Shown: piece after piece, positions 5,901 to 6,476 of the stretch
Numbering within the stretch: position 1 is the first letter of the stretch
Layout: every line of letters starts with the position of its first letter
Assembly: GCA_039808845.1 (NCBI GenBank)
Contig: JBDHTS010000107.1
Location: 1-6,476 of the forward strand
From: JBDHTS01 sp039808845
Lineage (GTDB): Bacteria > Pseudomonadota > Alphaproteobacteria > Micavibrionales > Micavibrionaceae
DNA length: 6,476 nucleotides
Direction of reading: 5' to 3'
Notes under the pieces: model-generated
The model's database searches: none
What the model saw: the letters and a program-made list of their open reading frames with translations, nothing else
What the model was told of the DNA's origin: nothing
Made by a program: the position numbers and the translations under genes

Positions 5901-6020
5901 TCCCTCTTCCCCACGGGGAGAGGGCCGGGGTGAGGGGTGGTGCCGTTCATGCTATATTCAAAACGAGGTATTTGATTTTACCGCCCCTCACCCTAACCCT
6001 CTCCCCGGAGGGGAGAGGGA
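5901..6020. repeat. 120-base inverted-repeat intergenic element between aguA and aguB
   Basis: Two 40-base arms (5901-5940 and 5981-6020) are inverted copies with only a few mismatches and single-base gaps, separated by a 40-base AT-rich centre. Each arm also folds alone. CCCTCT.CCCC/GGGGAGAGGG lies at 5902-5924, with one bulged T and an AC loop. CCCTCTCCCC/GGGGAGAGGG lies at 5997-6019, with a GGA loop and ten perfect pairs. The arms carry the GGGTGAGGGG / CCCCTCACCC motif. From memory this is a widespread proteobacterial dispersed intergenic repeat, probably a non-autonomous fold-back element. It begins six bases after the aguA stop and ends 19 bases before the aguB ATG, filling the gap almost entirely. 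No T-run follows either hairpin, so a classical terminator is not supported. It may stabilise or process the aguA-aguB transcript. Confidence 0.85.
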
Positions 6021-6039
6021 ATAAGAGAAAGGATTTGTC

Positions 6040-6476
6040 ATGACCAAACGTACCCTGACCGTCGCCGTGATCCAGACGTCGTATGGAAAGGATATCGATG
6101 AGAATATCGGAAAGACCGCCGCCTTCATCCGCGAGGCGGCGGGAAAGGGCGCGCAGATCATCCTTCCCTCCGAATTGTTCCAGGGGCCGTATTTCTGCAC
6201 GACGCAGGAGGAATGCTGGTTCGACAACGCCTATCCGGCGGCTGAACACCCCTGTGTGCTGGCGCTGCAAAAGCTGGCAAACGAACTGAATGTCGCCATA
6301 CCGGTTTCGATCTATGAACGCGAAGGCCCGAATTATTACAACAGCGTGGCGATGCTGGATGCGGACGGGTCGCTGATGGGCGTCTATCGCAAGAGCCACA
6401 TCCCCGACGGGCCGGGCTATCAGGAAAAATATTATTTCCGTCCCGGCGACACGGGATTCAAGGTCTGGAAAACGAA
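6040..6476 (+). CDS. aguB: N-carbamoylputrescine amidohydrolase, 3' end outside window
   Basis: The first 145 residues of a nitrilase-superfamily enzyme of about 290 residues are visible. It hydrolyses N-carbamoylputrescine to putrescine, CO2 and ammonia, completing the agmatine-to-putrescine conversion begun by AguA. VAVIQTSYGKDIDENI (8-23) is the typical AguB start. The catalytic glutamate is E45 in LPSELFQGPYF. YRKSHIPDGPGYQEKYYF (116-133) contains the catalytic lysine K118 and the segment that separates AguB from plain nitrilases and ureidopropionases. The catalytic cysteine should lie about 35 residues past the window edge and cannot be checked. AAAGGA at 6028-6033 gives a ribosome-binding site with six bases of spacing. 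The gene lies downstream of aguA on the same strand, so the two are probably cotranscribed through the palindromic element. Confidence 0.93.
   Translation, partial: MTKRTLTVAVIQTSYGKDIDENIGKTAAFIREAAGKGAQIILPSELFQGPYFCTTQEECWFDNAYPAAEHPCVLALQKLANELNVAIPVSIYEREGPNYYNSVAMLDADGSLMGVYRKSHIPDGPGYQEKYYFRPGDTGFKVWKT

Noticed and set aside
5902..5924. Hairpin after aguA as an intrinsic terminator
   Set aside because: The stem is strong but is followed by GCCGGGG rather than a T-run on either strand. It is one arm of the 120-base inverted repeat.

Overview
The window looks like a chromosomal segment of a GC-rich proteobacterium, most likely an alphaproteobacterium. This rests on protein style, codon use and the use of the carboxyspermidine route. 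No rRNA or other phylogenetic marker is present, so the assignment is inference. The backbone of the window is polyamine metabolism. At the left edge is the C-terminal three quarters of a carboxy(nor)spermidine dehydrogenase. In the middle, on the minus strand, is carboxynorspermidine decarboxylase (nspC). To the right, on the plus strand, are agmatine deiminase (aguA) and the first 145 codons of N-carbamoylputrescine amidohydrolase (aguB). Read together they encode agmatine -> N-carbamoylputrescine -> putrescine -> carboxyspermidine -> spermidine, the route that needs aspartate semialdehyde rather than decarboxylated S-adenosylmethionine. An arginine decarboxylase would complete the path but is not in the window.

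Between the dehydrogenase and decarboxylase genes lies a four-gene block (about 881-3419) that does not belong to known polyamine synthesis: a GNAT acetyltransferase, a RimK/glutathione-synthetase-like ATP-grasp ligase, a very small GNAT-like protein and an N-formylglutamate-amidohydrolase-family enzyme. The genes are tightly coupled in pairs (a GTGA overlap, then a TAATG overlap), with a probable promoter in the 87-base gap between the pairs. Much of the block is AT-richer than its flanks, most clearly around 2160-2640. Its last gene overlaps the 3' end of nspC tail to tail by 14 bases. The block looks like an inserted amide-bond-forming and amide-hydrolysing cassette. It is the most likely place in this window for undescribed chemistry.

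Two non-coding palindromic elements flank aguA. The divergent nspC-aguA intergenic region holds a roughly 185-base imperfect palindrome (4641-4824) containing phased CTTCGT repeats. The aguA-aguB gap holds a 120-base element built as a 40-base arm, 40-base centre and 40-base inverted arm. Each arm of this second element can also fold on itself. It resembles the 'CCCTCACCC...CTCTCCCC' intergenic repeat seen in many proteobacteria. I found no tRNA, rRNA, CRISPR array, transposase or convincing intrinsic terminator.
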